Below are positions 23,179 to 33,539 of a stretch of DNA of 64,000 nt, piece after piece. The notes beneath the pieces are model-generated. The model was given only the letters and a program-made list of their open reading frames with translations. It was not told the DNA's origin and made no database searches. A program made the translations under genes and the position numbers. Source of the DNA: Melastoma dodecandrum (lineage: Eukaryota > Streptophyta > Magnoliopsida > Myrtales > Melastomataceae); assembly GCA_029817715.1 (NCBI GenBank), contig JARUPY010000266.1, forward strand, positions 1-64,000, in the 5' to 3' direction. Within the stretch, counting starts at the first letter, position 1. Each line of letters opens with the position of its first letter.

Positions 23179-24181
23179 TGTTAAAGTGGTTTTGATGATG
23201 AGCATTGACCTTTTGCGAAATAGAAGTCAACCCTCTATATGACAAAAGCTTGGGAATTATCCATGGGAATTATCCAACATGATGAGGACAATTATCTTAT
23301 CGAAATTAAATCATTTCGTTACCAAAGAAATAAAGAGAATAATATATTTCCAATAGAAGGAAATAAATTATTTATTTATGTAAGGTTCTACATAATTGAC
23401 TTTGTGTCATACGAATGCTATCTTCCATTTTTAATTCTTCTTTGGTTAACAAAAATGTGCTATTTGTCTAGATACATCAAGATAAACGAATGAATCTGAC
23501 AAAATAATTCGTGGAAGTTAATTCTTATTATTTCCATACATATAAGGTTATCGTAATCTGTAACCTTCTGCAACGGTTATCCATGAGGATTTGATTAAAC
23601 CAATTGATGTTGATTAGATCTCACCCCAAACGGCTACTTACCAATGGGAGACAACATTTGGTTATTAATGGAGGTAATTACATTGATTTATTCGTTTTCC
23701 ATCAAAGTGTATAAGCTATAGTAGTAAATTCTACCTTATATGCTTAGCGTTTTGGAATTGTGTATAAATGGGGGTTCGATTGTATTGTAAAAAAACATAA
23801 AACATTAGATACATTGGTCAGATGTTGGAGATTGTAACTTTTCGTTGGTTTGAGTCTTGTTTGTAACACACGAGGGACGTCAGCCGCAGAAGGCTGCATC
23901 ATTGGTGAAGTCTTCTGGGAGGGTGACTTTGGGGGTCTCGAGGGACTCGGTTGGAAGTTGCAGGGGACGTTAGTGGGAAACGTGCGGCAGGTAGCTGGCG
24001 TGGCCAACCTGCAGTTGGCCGGAGAGAAGGGCAGATACCCCGGGAGCACATAAGGTGAGGGACTGACCAGCTTCTGTAGTGTAACGTTCTGTGTGTGCAG
24101 GATAATCTTAGGCAGGGCGCAGGAGAACCTTGAGTAAGGGTTATGTGTTTGTTCAGTCGAGATATCGAGGGATCGCGCAAG

Positions 24182-24325
24182 GGAAGTCGCAGCGGGTTAC
24201 TGTGCAGGTGGCGACGCCGTCGGAGTGAAAAGTCCTGTGGAAGTCGCGGCAGGTTGCTGTGCAGGTGGAGATGCAGCCGGAGTGAAAAGTCTCGGAGGAA
24301 GTCACTGCAGGTTGCTGTGCAGGAG
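24182..24325. repeat. roughly 55-60-bp tandem repeat, three units, in 3' LTR
   Basis: Three successive units share GGAAGTCRCRGCAGGTTRCTGTGCAGG and GGAGTGAAAAGTC. The 5' LTR has about two diverged units at 14115-14205. Confidence 0.7.
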
Positions 24326-24393
24326 AGGACTGAGAGAAACGTCCGACAAACAATTACCTTCGTTAGTTACATTAATGTGTACACCGAGCCACT

Positions 24394-24655
24394 GTAGTAC
24401 ATAACCTTATGGTATGTGCTTTGAAAATCAGTCAACTATAGTACAGAACCTTCGGTCTGTGCTGTAGAAGGTTAACATCTTTAGTACAGAATCTTACGAT
24501 CTGTGCTGTGAAACCAAGTCACCTTTGGCACAGGACCTTCTGGTCTATGCTGTAGAAGGTTGATACACTTGGTACAGAACCTTACGGTCTGTGTTGTACA
24601 ACGAGTCACCTTTGGTGCAAAACCTTCTGGTCCGTACTGTAGAAGGTCGATCTCA
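24394..24655. repeat. approximately 52-bp tandem hairpin repeat array in 3' LTR
   Basis: About five units carry ACAGAACCTTACGGTCTGT, an imperfect palindrome (ACAGA...TCTGT), followed by GCTGTAGAAGGTTGA or GCTTTGAAA-type spacers. Confidence 0.8.
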
Positions 24656-24958
24656 TATCACTTTCTATAATCGCTACTACGTTACGTGTCACTTTTTATA
24701 ATCTCTAGTATATTACGTCTGAGTGATAACCATCCAAATTCTGGGTGAAGAGTGGATGTAGGCAAGTTGTCGAACCACAATAAAAGTCTTACGTGCATCA
24801 AACAAATTGCAATCACTTTTGTACGTTCAGTCTTACAGAAACCTGTTTGTAAGGTTCTGTTTTATAGAAGTTTTCTTCCGCTGCGGGGTTTGTCGAAAAA
24901 GAGTTAAAAATCCTTAATTAGACTTTAACACTAATTCACCTCCCCTCTTAACGTAACA

Positions 24959-25241
24959 CTTTGTTTTTCAGAAATAGAAGTAAGTGTTCTTGTTCATGTA
25001 ATCTTGTTTATATGTTTTGTATTACTGTATATCTAAAAGTCTTGACGACCACATTTCTTAACTCGGTGTTAGTTCTCGTTATATCGCGCCGTGTTTCGGC
25101 CGTAAAGATTTAATGCTATCGGAAAACAAAAGGGGCCCTTCTTTTATTACAAGACATGTCCCCCACGCTAACAAGATAGATGGAACGTACGGCAACATTT
25201 GTTGAAGGAAAAAAAATCAATAATTACTCACGGGGAGGTAG
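24959..25241. other. intergenic, 3' flank of P450 gene
   Basis: Holds the presumed 3' untranslated region of the minus-strand P450. Reading on the minus strand, TAATTATTGATTTTTTTTCC follows the stop by about 15 bases and is AT-rich enough for a polyadenylation region, but no canonical AATAAA is close. Confidence 0.4.
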
Positions 25242-27077
25242 CTAGAATAAGCCAGTCGGGTCGACTCGGGGAATGAGCGTACAGACAACTTCGTGAGCCC
25301 GAGGACAGCTAAGCCCCTGCCGCTCCAACATATCGAGGGCGCTGACTTCCGCGCCGTCGGGACCATACATCTTCCAGTCGAAGCACTGGATGAGTCCTGC
25401 CAGTGCCAGGTGTACCTCCTTTATGGCTAGCGAAGCTCCCGGGCATCCTCTCCTTCCTGTGCCAAACGGCAACAACTCAAAGTGGTGGCCCGAGAGGTCG
25501 ATTTCGGCAGAGGGCCCTCGATCGCCGTTTGGGGATGTTAAAAACCTTTCCGGGCGGAATTCCAGTGGGTTCTCCCATACGCTAGGGTTCCTGGCCATTG
25601 ACCATAAGTTGACAAAGAGGACCGTGCCCTCGGGGATTATGAACTTGTCGACCTGGCATTCTCGTGTCGACAACCTGTTAAGCACTGGTACCGGAGGGTG
25701 GAGCCTCATCGTTTCTTTCATGATGGCCTGGAGATAGGGGAGCGATTGAATGTCGAGTTCTCGAACTATCCTGCCCTTGCCCACGACTGAATCTATTTCC
25801 GACCTTGCTTTGGCAAATACCTTAGGATGGTTGGTTAGCTCTGCTACTGCCCATTCCACCGTGATCGATGTTGTATCTGTACCGGCAGTGAGATAATCCT
25901 ACGGGTCACAACATGCATCAGAATATAGAATACATAATAGAGCACATATCGAACTAACGGTTCAAGCTTTTAGAACCGCCCGACAGTGAATTCCAACATT
26001 GTAACATTAACCTTAACCTTTGTAAATGCCAACCAAATGGTTGACAAAAACAGGAGGAACATGAAGGGAACTTTAGCAAGACCCGATATCTAGCAAAGGT
26101 TCCGGCAACGATGATTCAAGAATTCATGCATGCGTGATAGTACTTACCAAAAACAATGCCTTGATGTGGTTTCTACTTAACTTCATCTCCGAGGTATCTT
26201 CTTCCATGTTGTCCAAGAGTATGTCGAGGATATCCTTTGGGCGATTGTCATGGTCCTCAGGCTTCCCTTTGATGTTTCTCCGTTGCTCCTCCCTTGCTTG
26301 AATGATGTTCTCCAGCAATGCATCGTATCTCGTACGAACATCCTTGCATCTCTTACGAAAGCCCTGGAAATCCAGATACTTTAGGAACCAAAAGAAGTCA
26401 GACAAATTGAAGTCTCCGAATATGTTTGTTAGTTCCCGAGCTAGGATCCGGGCCTCTTCTGCTCGACCGTCCGCCTCCGAACTACTGGTGCCAAACATCA
26501 TTTGGGAAATTATATTGCTCGTTAACTTTGGAAGCTCTTGGGAAAGGTAAACTCTTTCCTTGTTCGAGTATTTCTCAAACAGCATACGGAAGAAACGGGT
26601 CAACTCCTGGGCGCGCAAGTCACGGAACCGGTTCATGGTCTGGGTACCAAGCAGTTCGGTTTGGGTCAGCTTCTTGATGAATCTCCAGTATGGCCCGTAG
26701 GGAGAGAACGCGAAGCTCGAGTTATCATAGGTAAGGAAAGCAATGGACTCGTTGACGGGGCGGGCGACGAATGCGAGCTCATTCGTCTTGAGGAGGTGCT
26801 TAGCAACATCGGGGCTCGAAACGAGGATACAATCCATCGAGCCGAAGCGGAGGAATACAATGGGGCCATAACGGGAGGCGATGGCATCGAAGGACTGGTG
26901 GAGCAAGGGTCCGAGGAGGTGGAAATGTCCGATGACGGGGAGGGCAGTGGGGCTCGGGGGGAGCCGGGGATGGCGAGAACTCCTCTTGGTGAAGAGGACG
27001 ACGAAAACTAAGAAGGTGACTGCAAGAATTAACAAATATGGAAGAGAAGTGTTTGTTAGCTCCGAAAGGGCTTGCAT
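25242..27077 (-). CDS. CYP93-family cytochrome P450, flavone synthase II-like (2 exons)
   Basis: Exon 1 is 26148-27077 and exon 2 is 25242-25898; the 249-bp intron has TTG|GTAAGT donor and CCGTAG|GAT acceptor, phase 0. The product is 528 residues, normal for a microsomal P450. Visible in order: N-terminal membrane anchor (about residues 12-32), Pro hinge LPPSPTALPVIGH, FSPYGPYWR C-helix, I-helix AGTDTT directly after the intron, K-helix ExxR (KETMR), FRPERF, and heme loop PFGTGRRGCPG with the Cys ligand. Blocks DFQGF, RYDALLE, HFELLPFG and LIQCFDW are CYP93 features; the I-helix and the segment before it look closest to CYP93B (FNSII), which converts flavanones to flavones at the ER. CYP93A or another subfamily cannot be excluded without a tree. 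No stop, frameshift or missing key residue; GC content is well above the flanks. Confidence 0.92.
25899..26147 (-). other. intron of the CYP93 gene
   Basis: The 249-bp AT-rich intron begins GTAAGTACT and ends CCGTAG on the minus strand. Splicing joins an IKALFL end to a DYLTAGTDTT start, exactly the usual CYP93 intron position just before the I-helix oxygen-binding motif. Confidence 0.9.
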
Positions 27078-27148
27078 GGTTTAGAATTCTAAGGGTATTC
27101 TCAAAGTCAGTGTGCATTACAAGAAACCTCCAAAGCTGTATCCCCCCC

Positions 27149-27156
27149 TTTAAATA
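27149..27156 (-). promoter_or_regulatory. candidate TATA box of the CYP93 gene
   Basis: On the minus strand TATTTAAA lies about 72 bases before the ATG, which would leave a leader of roughly 40 bases. It is the only good TATA-like string close to the start. Inferred from sequence and spacing only. Confidence 0.45.
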
Positions 27157-29050
27157 ATGATGCGAAAGGGTTCCGATTCCGATATTACTGAACCAACCAA
27201 GATCCAATTTCTTTCGTGCAAAACCACTCCGGAATCAGATCGTCGACTTGGCTGTTAAAGTTGTACTGGGTGATGAACGCCACTTTCTTCTCAACAATCT
27301 TATAATGCAGTTAAAATTTCCCGAGTTTGATTACAGAGACTTCCACTTAAACTGGGTCCCGGTTGACCGAACCTTACAAAACCGTTGGATGGCTAAAAAC
27401 GTTGGGTGACTAAAGACAGTTGGATAGGGCATGACTTGGGGTTGATTCAACGCCCGGGAGTTGTGATCTTAAGCATTAACTTCAACACTAAGCATCATTA
27501 TGCTTCTCCGGTAGTAAATAAATATAAGGACAGAAACACAAAGAAGCATCGTCATGTTTACTAACCCCTAAATTTATCGTGCTTCAGACTCATTAAAATG
27601 TTTCATGAATTTACCCCGCCTAACCCAGAAAAGACAAAGGAAAGCAAGTTTTCATGAAAACGCGGGGAAGACATAATGATCTCGATGATCAATTTCTTCC
27701 TTGTTGATGAAATTAAATGTTGTAATAATCGGGGGGAGATGCAGATGGGAAGTAAAAAAATATATATAATGAAGTCGTACAGCATGGAAAAAGTTTTGGA
27801 ATTTTACAAAGTAAGAATGACGAAAGAATTATCGTGTCACATTTTAATGTAATTCAATGCAATAATGTAAGAAAAGGAAATGAAAAGGAGAAGCCATAAA
27901 TAATAAGAGCCATAAGAGAGAGAGAGAGGAAATAATTAAAAAACAAATTAAAGTAAGAAGTTATGAGATAACATTAAAAGGACATTTATGAGTAATGGGG
28001 CAGTTTTTTTTTTATTTTCCATCCCTATGTCACATTCAGACTTTACTACGACATTCCTGCCCTCGAATGGATCAGTCTAGATGAATTCGTAAAGAATTAG
28101 GTGAGAATTGTGGTGGAGGATGGACACACCAAAGAGTGGAAGAACACACGTACACGTCTATCCTACAATAATCTCGCGGAAACGTCCTGGATCGAACTTC
28201 AATCTCAATCATCCCATCCAAGAGACAACCTTGAATCGATACACCACAGACTCCCAAAAAAAAAGAGATTTTAGGTTTATTAATTACTTCTATTTATTAA
28301 TATTTTTGAAATGTGAATGCAACGTATTTAAAAGCGATTGGTGTTTGCTAGTGCTGTATTAGTAATCCCTTATTTTATCTGAAATAGTGATAATTTCTAA
28401 GGGGGAAAAATCGTTGTTTCTTCTTTACAAACGGAAGTTCGTTGGGTCTAAGAATTTTTTTTTTTTTTTTTTAATTTCGATTCTATTGGACCGAAGTTGC
28501 AGCTGAACAAAAGCTCCAATAAATAAGGTGTGTCGGCCGATTTTCTCTTTCTATGATTACTTCATTTCATCATTGATATAGGCTGTACCAGAAGATGTCA
28601 ACTCGAAAGGAGGAGGAGGAGGGGGACCAGACAGGTCTTTAATCCCAATCGCCATCCTCATCGAACAGATTCCTTGTCCTTCTCCTGGCCATTGTAATAA
28701 CTGTTTCCAACCTCCTGTATTTACGCCTTGATTTTTTAAGTTCCTCATGAGTATGCCCAGTGACGACTACTGCTACGTCTATATGTAATGTTTCAACTAT
28801 GTTACCTTCGTCCATGCCTAACCGGTCGTACTTGTCGCTAATGTCAGGTACGTATAGTCATTGTAATTTACCATAATATCGATGTTTCAATTAGACTGAC
28901 ACATTTTGGTTGGATGTGTTGAAAATAAAAAATATATAGTATGTCACGCTTTCATCTATAAATTTGAGCTTTTAGGACAGTTGGCGTTGCCTACTGTACA
29001 ACAATAGTATCATAGCCAAAGGTCGAGGATTCACGCCTCGCCAGACACAA
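27157..29050. other. upstream intergenic DNA of the P450 gene
   Basis: No supported gene. Contains a GA-rich microsatellite-like tract near 27916-27930, a T18 run at 28455-28472 and a GGAGGA purine tract near 28606-28626. Distal promoter elements of the P450 may lie here, but none can be assigned. Confidence 0.4.
28455..28472 (+). repeat. T18 homopolymer
   Basis: An uninterrupted run of 18 T residues. It could be the A-tail of a minus-strand retroposed sequence, but no retroposed body was recognised beside it. Confidence 0.8.
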
Positions 29051-29059
29051 AATAACAAA

Positions 29060-29777
29060 AATTATAAAACAGAAAAGAGGCAACAAAAGCTCACCCCTAG
29101 GGCCACAGAAGTCCACCAATCACATCACAGAAGATTTTTTTTGGCTCGTCTACCTTCTGTTGTAACTCTAGCAGTAACCTTCAGAGCCAAACAACTTTCC
29201 TTATTACTTCATTTGTTGCGATGTACTCAGCTTCCGCAGATGAGAGAGCAACGGTGCTTTGCTTCTTTGAACTCAATGAAATGGGCTTTGTTCTAATGCA
29301 GAACAAGTATCCCGATGTGCTTCTGCGATCATTCAAGCTTCCTGCCCAATTACTATCTACATAACCCACCATATCATCCTTATGCTCTTTTGTATACTTC
29401 AGTCTAACCTTCTGTGTGCCTTTTAGGTAGCGTAGAACCCTTTTTGCCGCAAGGTTCTGTGAATAGCCTTTTGCTACTATGCGAGCTTTATGCTTCTACA
29501 TGCTTCCATCTTCATTATACTTGGTCTTGTAGACCCACTTTAAGCCGATAGCTTCTTTTCCTTTTGGGAGATCGACAAATGACCACGTGTCATTCTTCTC
29601 TATAGAAGTCATATCCTCTTTCATGATATTTCTCCATTTTTCTTCTCTGGCTGGCTCCTCAAAGGTCTGTGGCTCAAATGCAGCGAGAGCCAAATTAGCT
29701 TGCTCATAAATTTCAGTAAATGATCGATACCTCCTCGGTGGTGTATCTCGAATTTTATATATGACATTTGACTCCAT
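29060..29777 (-). pseudogene. Ty1/copia pol fragment with deleted RT core
   Basis: On the minus strand the first block (29777-29496) is the start of copia RT: EEKWRNIMKEDMTSIEKNDTW, then DLPKGKEAIGLKWVYKTKYN. After a KARIVAKGYSQ segment the sequence jumps to LAAKRVLRYLKGTQK and then to RNase H: DMVGYVDSNWAGS, RSTSGYLF, SLSSKKQSTVALSSAEAEYI (29372-29181), and LLLELQQK to about 29090. The whole middle of RT, including the YVDD site, is missing between KGYSQ and the connection domain. No LTR is recognised on either side. A different family from element B. Confidence 0.85.
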
Positions 29778-29869
29778 CTAATCAGAATATGATCTCATGT
29801 TAAATGACAACAAAAATTTAGATCCCACACTTTCTAACAAGCTAAAATGTCGTGCACGAATGATACCGG

Positions 29870-30290
29870 GAGTTTGTTCCATTCAGGAAAAATAGCATCC
29901 CAAATTTCGTTTGATTCGGGAAAGTTTGTATAGGAAGTTCGTTCAATTCCGGAAAATTTGTATCAGAACTATTGGTATGATGTTTCTTATTAAGTAAACT
30001 CGCAGTTTATAGTCGTATAATCGAGTTCGTTTAGTTCACGAAAATTTGTATCAAAACCCCTCGTTCTTGCTTTCGTATTAAGTAAACTAACGGGCAACGA
30101 GCTCGCAGTTTTAAGCACGTATCCGAGTTCCTTTTTTTATGGAAAGTTTGTACTAGAAGTTCGTTATTTTAAGGAAAGTTTATACCGAAACTTCTCGTAT
30201 GAACTTTCTTATTAAGGAAACTCGCAGTTCTTAACCGCGTACCCGAGTTCGCTTCGCTCAGAAATGTTTATACCGGTCGACCGGAAGACC
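29870..30290. repeat. degenerate tandem repeats of about 90-120 bp
   Basis: Segments starting near 29938, 30027 and 30129, with a partial unit before, share GAGTTCGTT, GGAAARTTTGTAT, TTCTTATTAAGTAAACTCGCAGTTT and CGTATCCGAGTTC. Unit length varies because of indels. The block ends near palindromic CCGGTCGACCGG at 30274-30285. Confidence 0.6.
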
Positions 30291-30416
30291 AATCGCGGTC
30301 GACCCGAATATAAAAAAATTGAAAGAAAAAATCTACACACGGTATATTACTTGCACAATATTTTACCCGAACCCTAAATAACAAAATTATTCAGGTAATT
30401 TTTTTATTTTATTCTA

Positions 30417-30440
30417 CTTATTATTATTATTATATATTAG
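30417..30440. repeat. ATT/TTA microsatellite
   Basis: A run of TTATTATTATTATTATATATT. Confidence 0.8.
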
Positions 30441-30564
30441 GTGCGACATCACTGTACTTCACCTGAGTTTATGCTCTTTGTGTAAAGTTTCTGCAAATAA
30501 TAGAAAACTCGGTATGTTGGGGTTGGATAGTTACTCCGGTAGGTAGACACACATGGAAGCGGTT

Positions 30565-30583
30565 GGGGGGGGGGGGGGGGGGG
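30565..30583 (+). repeat. G19 homopolymer
   Basis: An uninterrupted run of 19 G residues followed by GTCAAGATGATCAAGATGATA short repeats. Confidence 0.9.
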
Positions 30584-30599
30584 TCAAGATGATCAAGAT

Positions 30600-31659
30600 G
30601 ATACCTGCATGGCCAACGCCAAAGCAGTCGGAGTGGGAATCAATCCTTTATTGATAATGAGCTTAATTAGATAATTTAAGAAACGGCGCAAAGGTAGGTT
30701 TTGTGGCAGCCGCTCTATTGGAAAGCAGAGGCGCTTAAGTAGTCTGTCATGGCGAGAGCTTAGCTGTTTGTTTTTTCCCTTGAGTTAGACACGCTTTTGA
30801 GAGAACTTGCATCCATACATTCTTTGTCTTTCTGTTTAGGGGATATACCCCAAGTAGAGGAATGCATGATTCTATTTTAATAAAGCACGAAACTTCATTT
30901 TTTTTTTAAAAAAAAGAAGAAAAATGAAAAAGTCATATCTACGTTGACATGCTACTCATACTAAGTGCCTCTTTGAGTAAAAGATGTATCCGGATCCGAA
31001 TTAAATGTCGCCAACTTTCTCCACAGAGAAGAAGGAATGATGGTCCCCCTTTTTGTTTGTTGTTGTTTTAATGTCGTTCTTCTACCTCATTCCCCCATCC
31101 ACTGCCTAATCCCAAACTCTCAAAACAGTCTCTAACCCCATTCGGGATGCGGTCTTATGTGATCCCATCGTTACCTACCCACCCAATTATCAGACCACAT
31201 AAAGCTTTAGTTAATAAACGACAGGTTGAGATTTTTCTACATTGATAGATATTCCACTCTTTTGCTAAGTGTCCCAATCCCAAAATTATCTCACCTACCC
31301 AACAATCAACTACCTGTGTCTTTAATGGATCCATTGTTCACCACAAAAACAAGCGAGGGATCCATCCGCATTGTTTTCTAGTGGTAAATGTTTGAAGGGC
31401 AAATAGACTGCACGAACTCAAATGCCTATGCTCTTTATGCATGGTGCATGAGATTTTTTACTATGAGAAAGGAAACAATAAAATAATCTTCTCCTAGTAA
31501 AGGAGGAGAATGAAGAGTTTTGTCAATTTCAAATATTTAAACAAAGACAAAACTGCTAGCCATTCAATTGTGTCCACATCCCTACCATCACCGAACTGAC
31601 AAACAAATAGCTTTGTTATTCAGCAAAATATTTTACGAAATGGGATATCAATTTTCAAA
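30600..31659. other. intergenic, no gene recognised
   Basis: Only short frames without domain similarity. Contains A/T homopolymer tracts near 30897-30917. Confidence 0.4.
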
Positions 31660-32040
31660 ATTCCTTAACTTATGTAAAGAAATTGGCCTTTATATTATTG
31701 ATTTTAGTATAGAAGCAAATCGACATTACAAAGGCCAATTTCCTCTTGTCCACCCTGTATTCGATCTTTGTAAAGCCGATATCATGGAACATACTTATTT
31801 CCATTAAGTTGGCCTTACTAAGGTCACAGGTTGTGAAAATTTCACAAGGGGCATAAAGTTGGCATTCTGAAGACCGACTCCCGTCTTAAAGGAAGGGAGT
31901 CGACATTACTAAAACTGATTACGCTCTGCCATCCCAGTTTTTGAAGTCAAAAGGGAGGTCTTCCTCCAGCCACAAGGAAGTTGGCTATATTAATGTCGAA
32001 TTCATTAAGAGTCGGCCTTAGTAACATTGAATGCATTCCG
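31660..32040. repeat. cluster of short repeats AGTTGGCCTTA / GTCGACATTACTAA in both orientations
   Basis: Variants of TTGGCCTTTA, CGACATTACAAAGGCC, AAGTTGGCCTTACTAAGG, GAGTCGACATTACTAAAA, AAGTTGGCTATATTAATGTCG and GAGTCGGCCTTAGTAA occur at least eight times in 380 bp, some inverted. Such clustering resembles the subterminal repeats of CACTA-type DNA transposons. No terminal CACTA motif or transposase was found, so this is at most an eroded end. Confidence 0.45.
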
Positions 32041-32322
32041 TTTTAAGACCATGGGTCGGGCCACTTCTTTTTTTTTCCTTGAACCCTAATCTTTGTCGTT
32101 GCCCTTGATAACTCTATGAAAGTACACCAACCAAAAACACTCTATGAACGTACAATTATGGTATCACATTTTAGACTTAATTTATTTTAGTATTAGACAT
32201 TTCATTTGGTTTATCTTTATAAACTTTTGTCTTCTTTCTAGCTTTTTGTTGTCTTCTCACTTTCATATTTTTCATCCATTTGATAGTTGAAATTAGACCG
32301 AAAAGGCATGATGATGGACGAA

Positions 32323-33414
32323 TGTTAAGTTTGTGGGGACAAGATGATAAATTTGCAAGAAGAATGTGAGTGGACAAATTCATCAGACTTCGTGCCGCTA
32401 CACTAGACCTGTGTGCAGCTGCACAAGATGCAAGGAAGGAAGTTAGAGACTTGGTGCAACTGCACTAAAAGTCGTGCAACTGCATGGACGTAGAAGAAAA
32501 TATTTTCTTTTCCGATTTTCTTAGATTCTCTAGGGTTATTTCTAGGACATATAAAAGACTTCCTTCATTTCTTTGAAAGGGGATTCGACCTAGGAGACGG
32601 TTGGTGATAGGGAACCTACAACTAGAGACGGTTATACCCAATTTCTTCTTTTAGTTTTTCTTACGTCGTTATTTACTCTTGGAATTGAAACGATGCTTTT
32701 GTTTACTTTAGTTATGAACTAATTCATCTTTCTAGAACTACATGGAACCTCATGTTTCCTTTATTAGATTGAGAACCTATTTTTTTATGTGATTCAAATT
32801 TTCATAATTATTTATCTTGTTCTATTCATAATGCGTGTTAATTGACTGACCACCACTTACCATTAACCAAATAGCCTAGGGAGACTTAGGAAGGTAGTCT
32901 AGGTTAGATCTCGAATTAGATAACCTAGTAGTCTAAGTGTTGGGAAACTAGACTAATAGTGTGAAGGGATAGAGATATACCGAAACAACTTGGGTAGCTC
33001 ATTAGCAAATGGGTTACCACTAGTTTCTTGCCGATGAATAGAGTGAGAAATTCGATACATGGTAATAAGTTGTCGTGTGTTCAGAGAAACACGGGAAAAA
33101 TTTAAAATCCTATGTTAACAATTGTTATGATTCAATAGCATTAGGAGAAAGGGGAATCGGGTGCATAAGACTTGAGGGGGAGTTGAACGTCCTAGATATA
33201 GATATTATTGGTAGTTACTTGACAATTTTAGCTTCACACTTTTATTTTGAGAACACTTTCCTTTATTATATGCTTGACCTTAATTGAGTGTTGAAAACGA
33301 TGTTAGAAGTATTTTGTCGGTGCAATTCTCCGTGGGATCGAACTTTGCTTGCCCTTGCTATTCTAATTTGGTCAAAATAGGAACTTATTTTTGTTGCGTT
33401 GACGACGCGCATCA
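32323..33414. repeat. 5' LTR of Athila-like element C (start tentative)
   Basis: The end is fixed by the primer site at 33420 and by a terminal CATCA. A TATA box TATAAAAG lies at 32550-32557. The text after it (CTCTAGGGTTATTTCTAGGAC upstream, GAACCTACAACTAGAGACGG downstream) fits an LTR. The start is only a candidate because no second LTR exists for comparison. Confidence 0.5.
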
Positions 33415-33419
33415 AATTT

Positions 33420-33437
33420 TGGCGCCTTTGCTAGGAA
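33420..33437 (+). other. primer binding site (tRNA-Asp type) of element C
   Basis: TGGCGCCTTTGCTAGGAA is close to the Athila primer site TGGCGCCGTTGCCGGGGA and sits five bases after the LTR end. Confidence 0.75.
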
Positions 33438-33539
33438 TTTGTTTTCTGACAATATTTATATTATCTTTAGTATCAATGATCAATTGACAGTCAAGTTTTG
33501 TTTTTGTTTTGGTTTCAACTTAGGTGCATGCAATAGAGT

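Larger units (their letters stand above)
12967..24958 (+). mobile_element. Ty1/copia Sire-like LTR retrotransposon B, complete outline but degenerate
   Basis: About 12 kb with related LTRs at both ends, an initiator-Met-type primer site, gag, integrase, RT and RNase H in copia order (integrase before RT), a long env-like region and a polypurine tract. Long LTRs plus an env-like frame after RNase H are typical of Sire/Maximus elements. The 3' LTR has perfect TGTTA/TAACA ends. The two LTRs differ by many substitutions and short indels, indicating an old insertion. No convincing target duplication was found. No domain is open over its full length. Confidence 0.8.
23179..24958. repeat. 3' LTR of copia element B
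   Basis: A 1780 bp block with perfect short terminal inverted repeats TGTTA...TAACA. It is collinear with the 5' LTR. Internal features: a triplicated segment of roughly 55-60 bp (about 24182-24325), the 52-bp ACAGAACC array (24394-24655), and a TATA-like position mutated to AATAAAAG (24780). Confidence 0.85.

Noticed and set aside
26538..27011. 157-codon + frame opposite the P450
   Set aside because: It is an antisense shadow of a GC-rich exon; composition is the mirror of the P450 and has no motif.
31568..31807. 79-codon + frame
   Set aside because: No motif, AT-rich, overlaps the short-repeat cluster; treated as chance.
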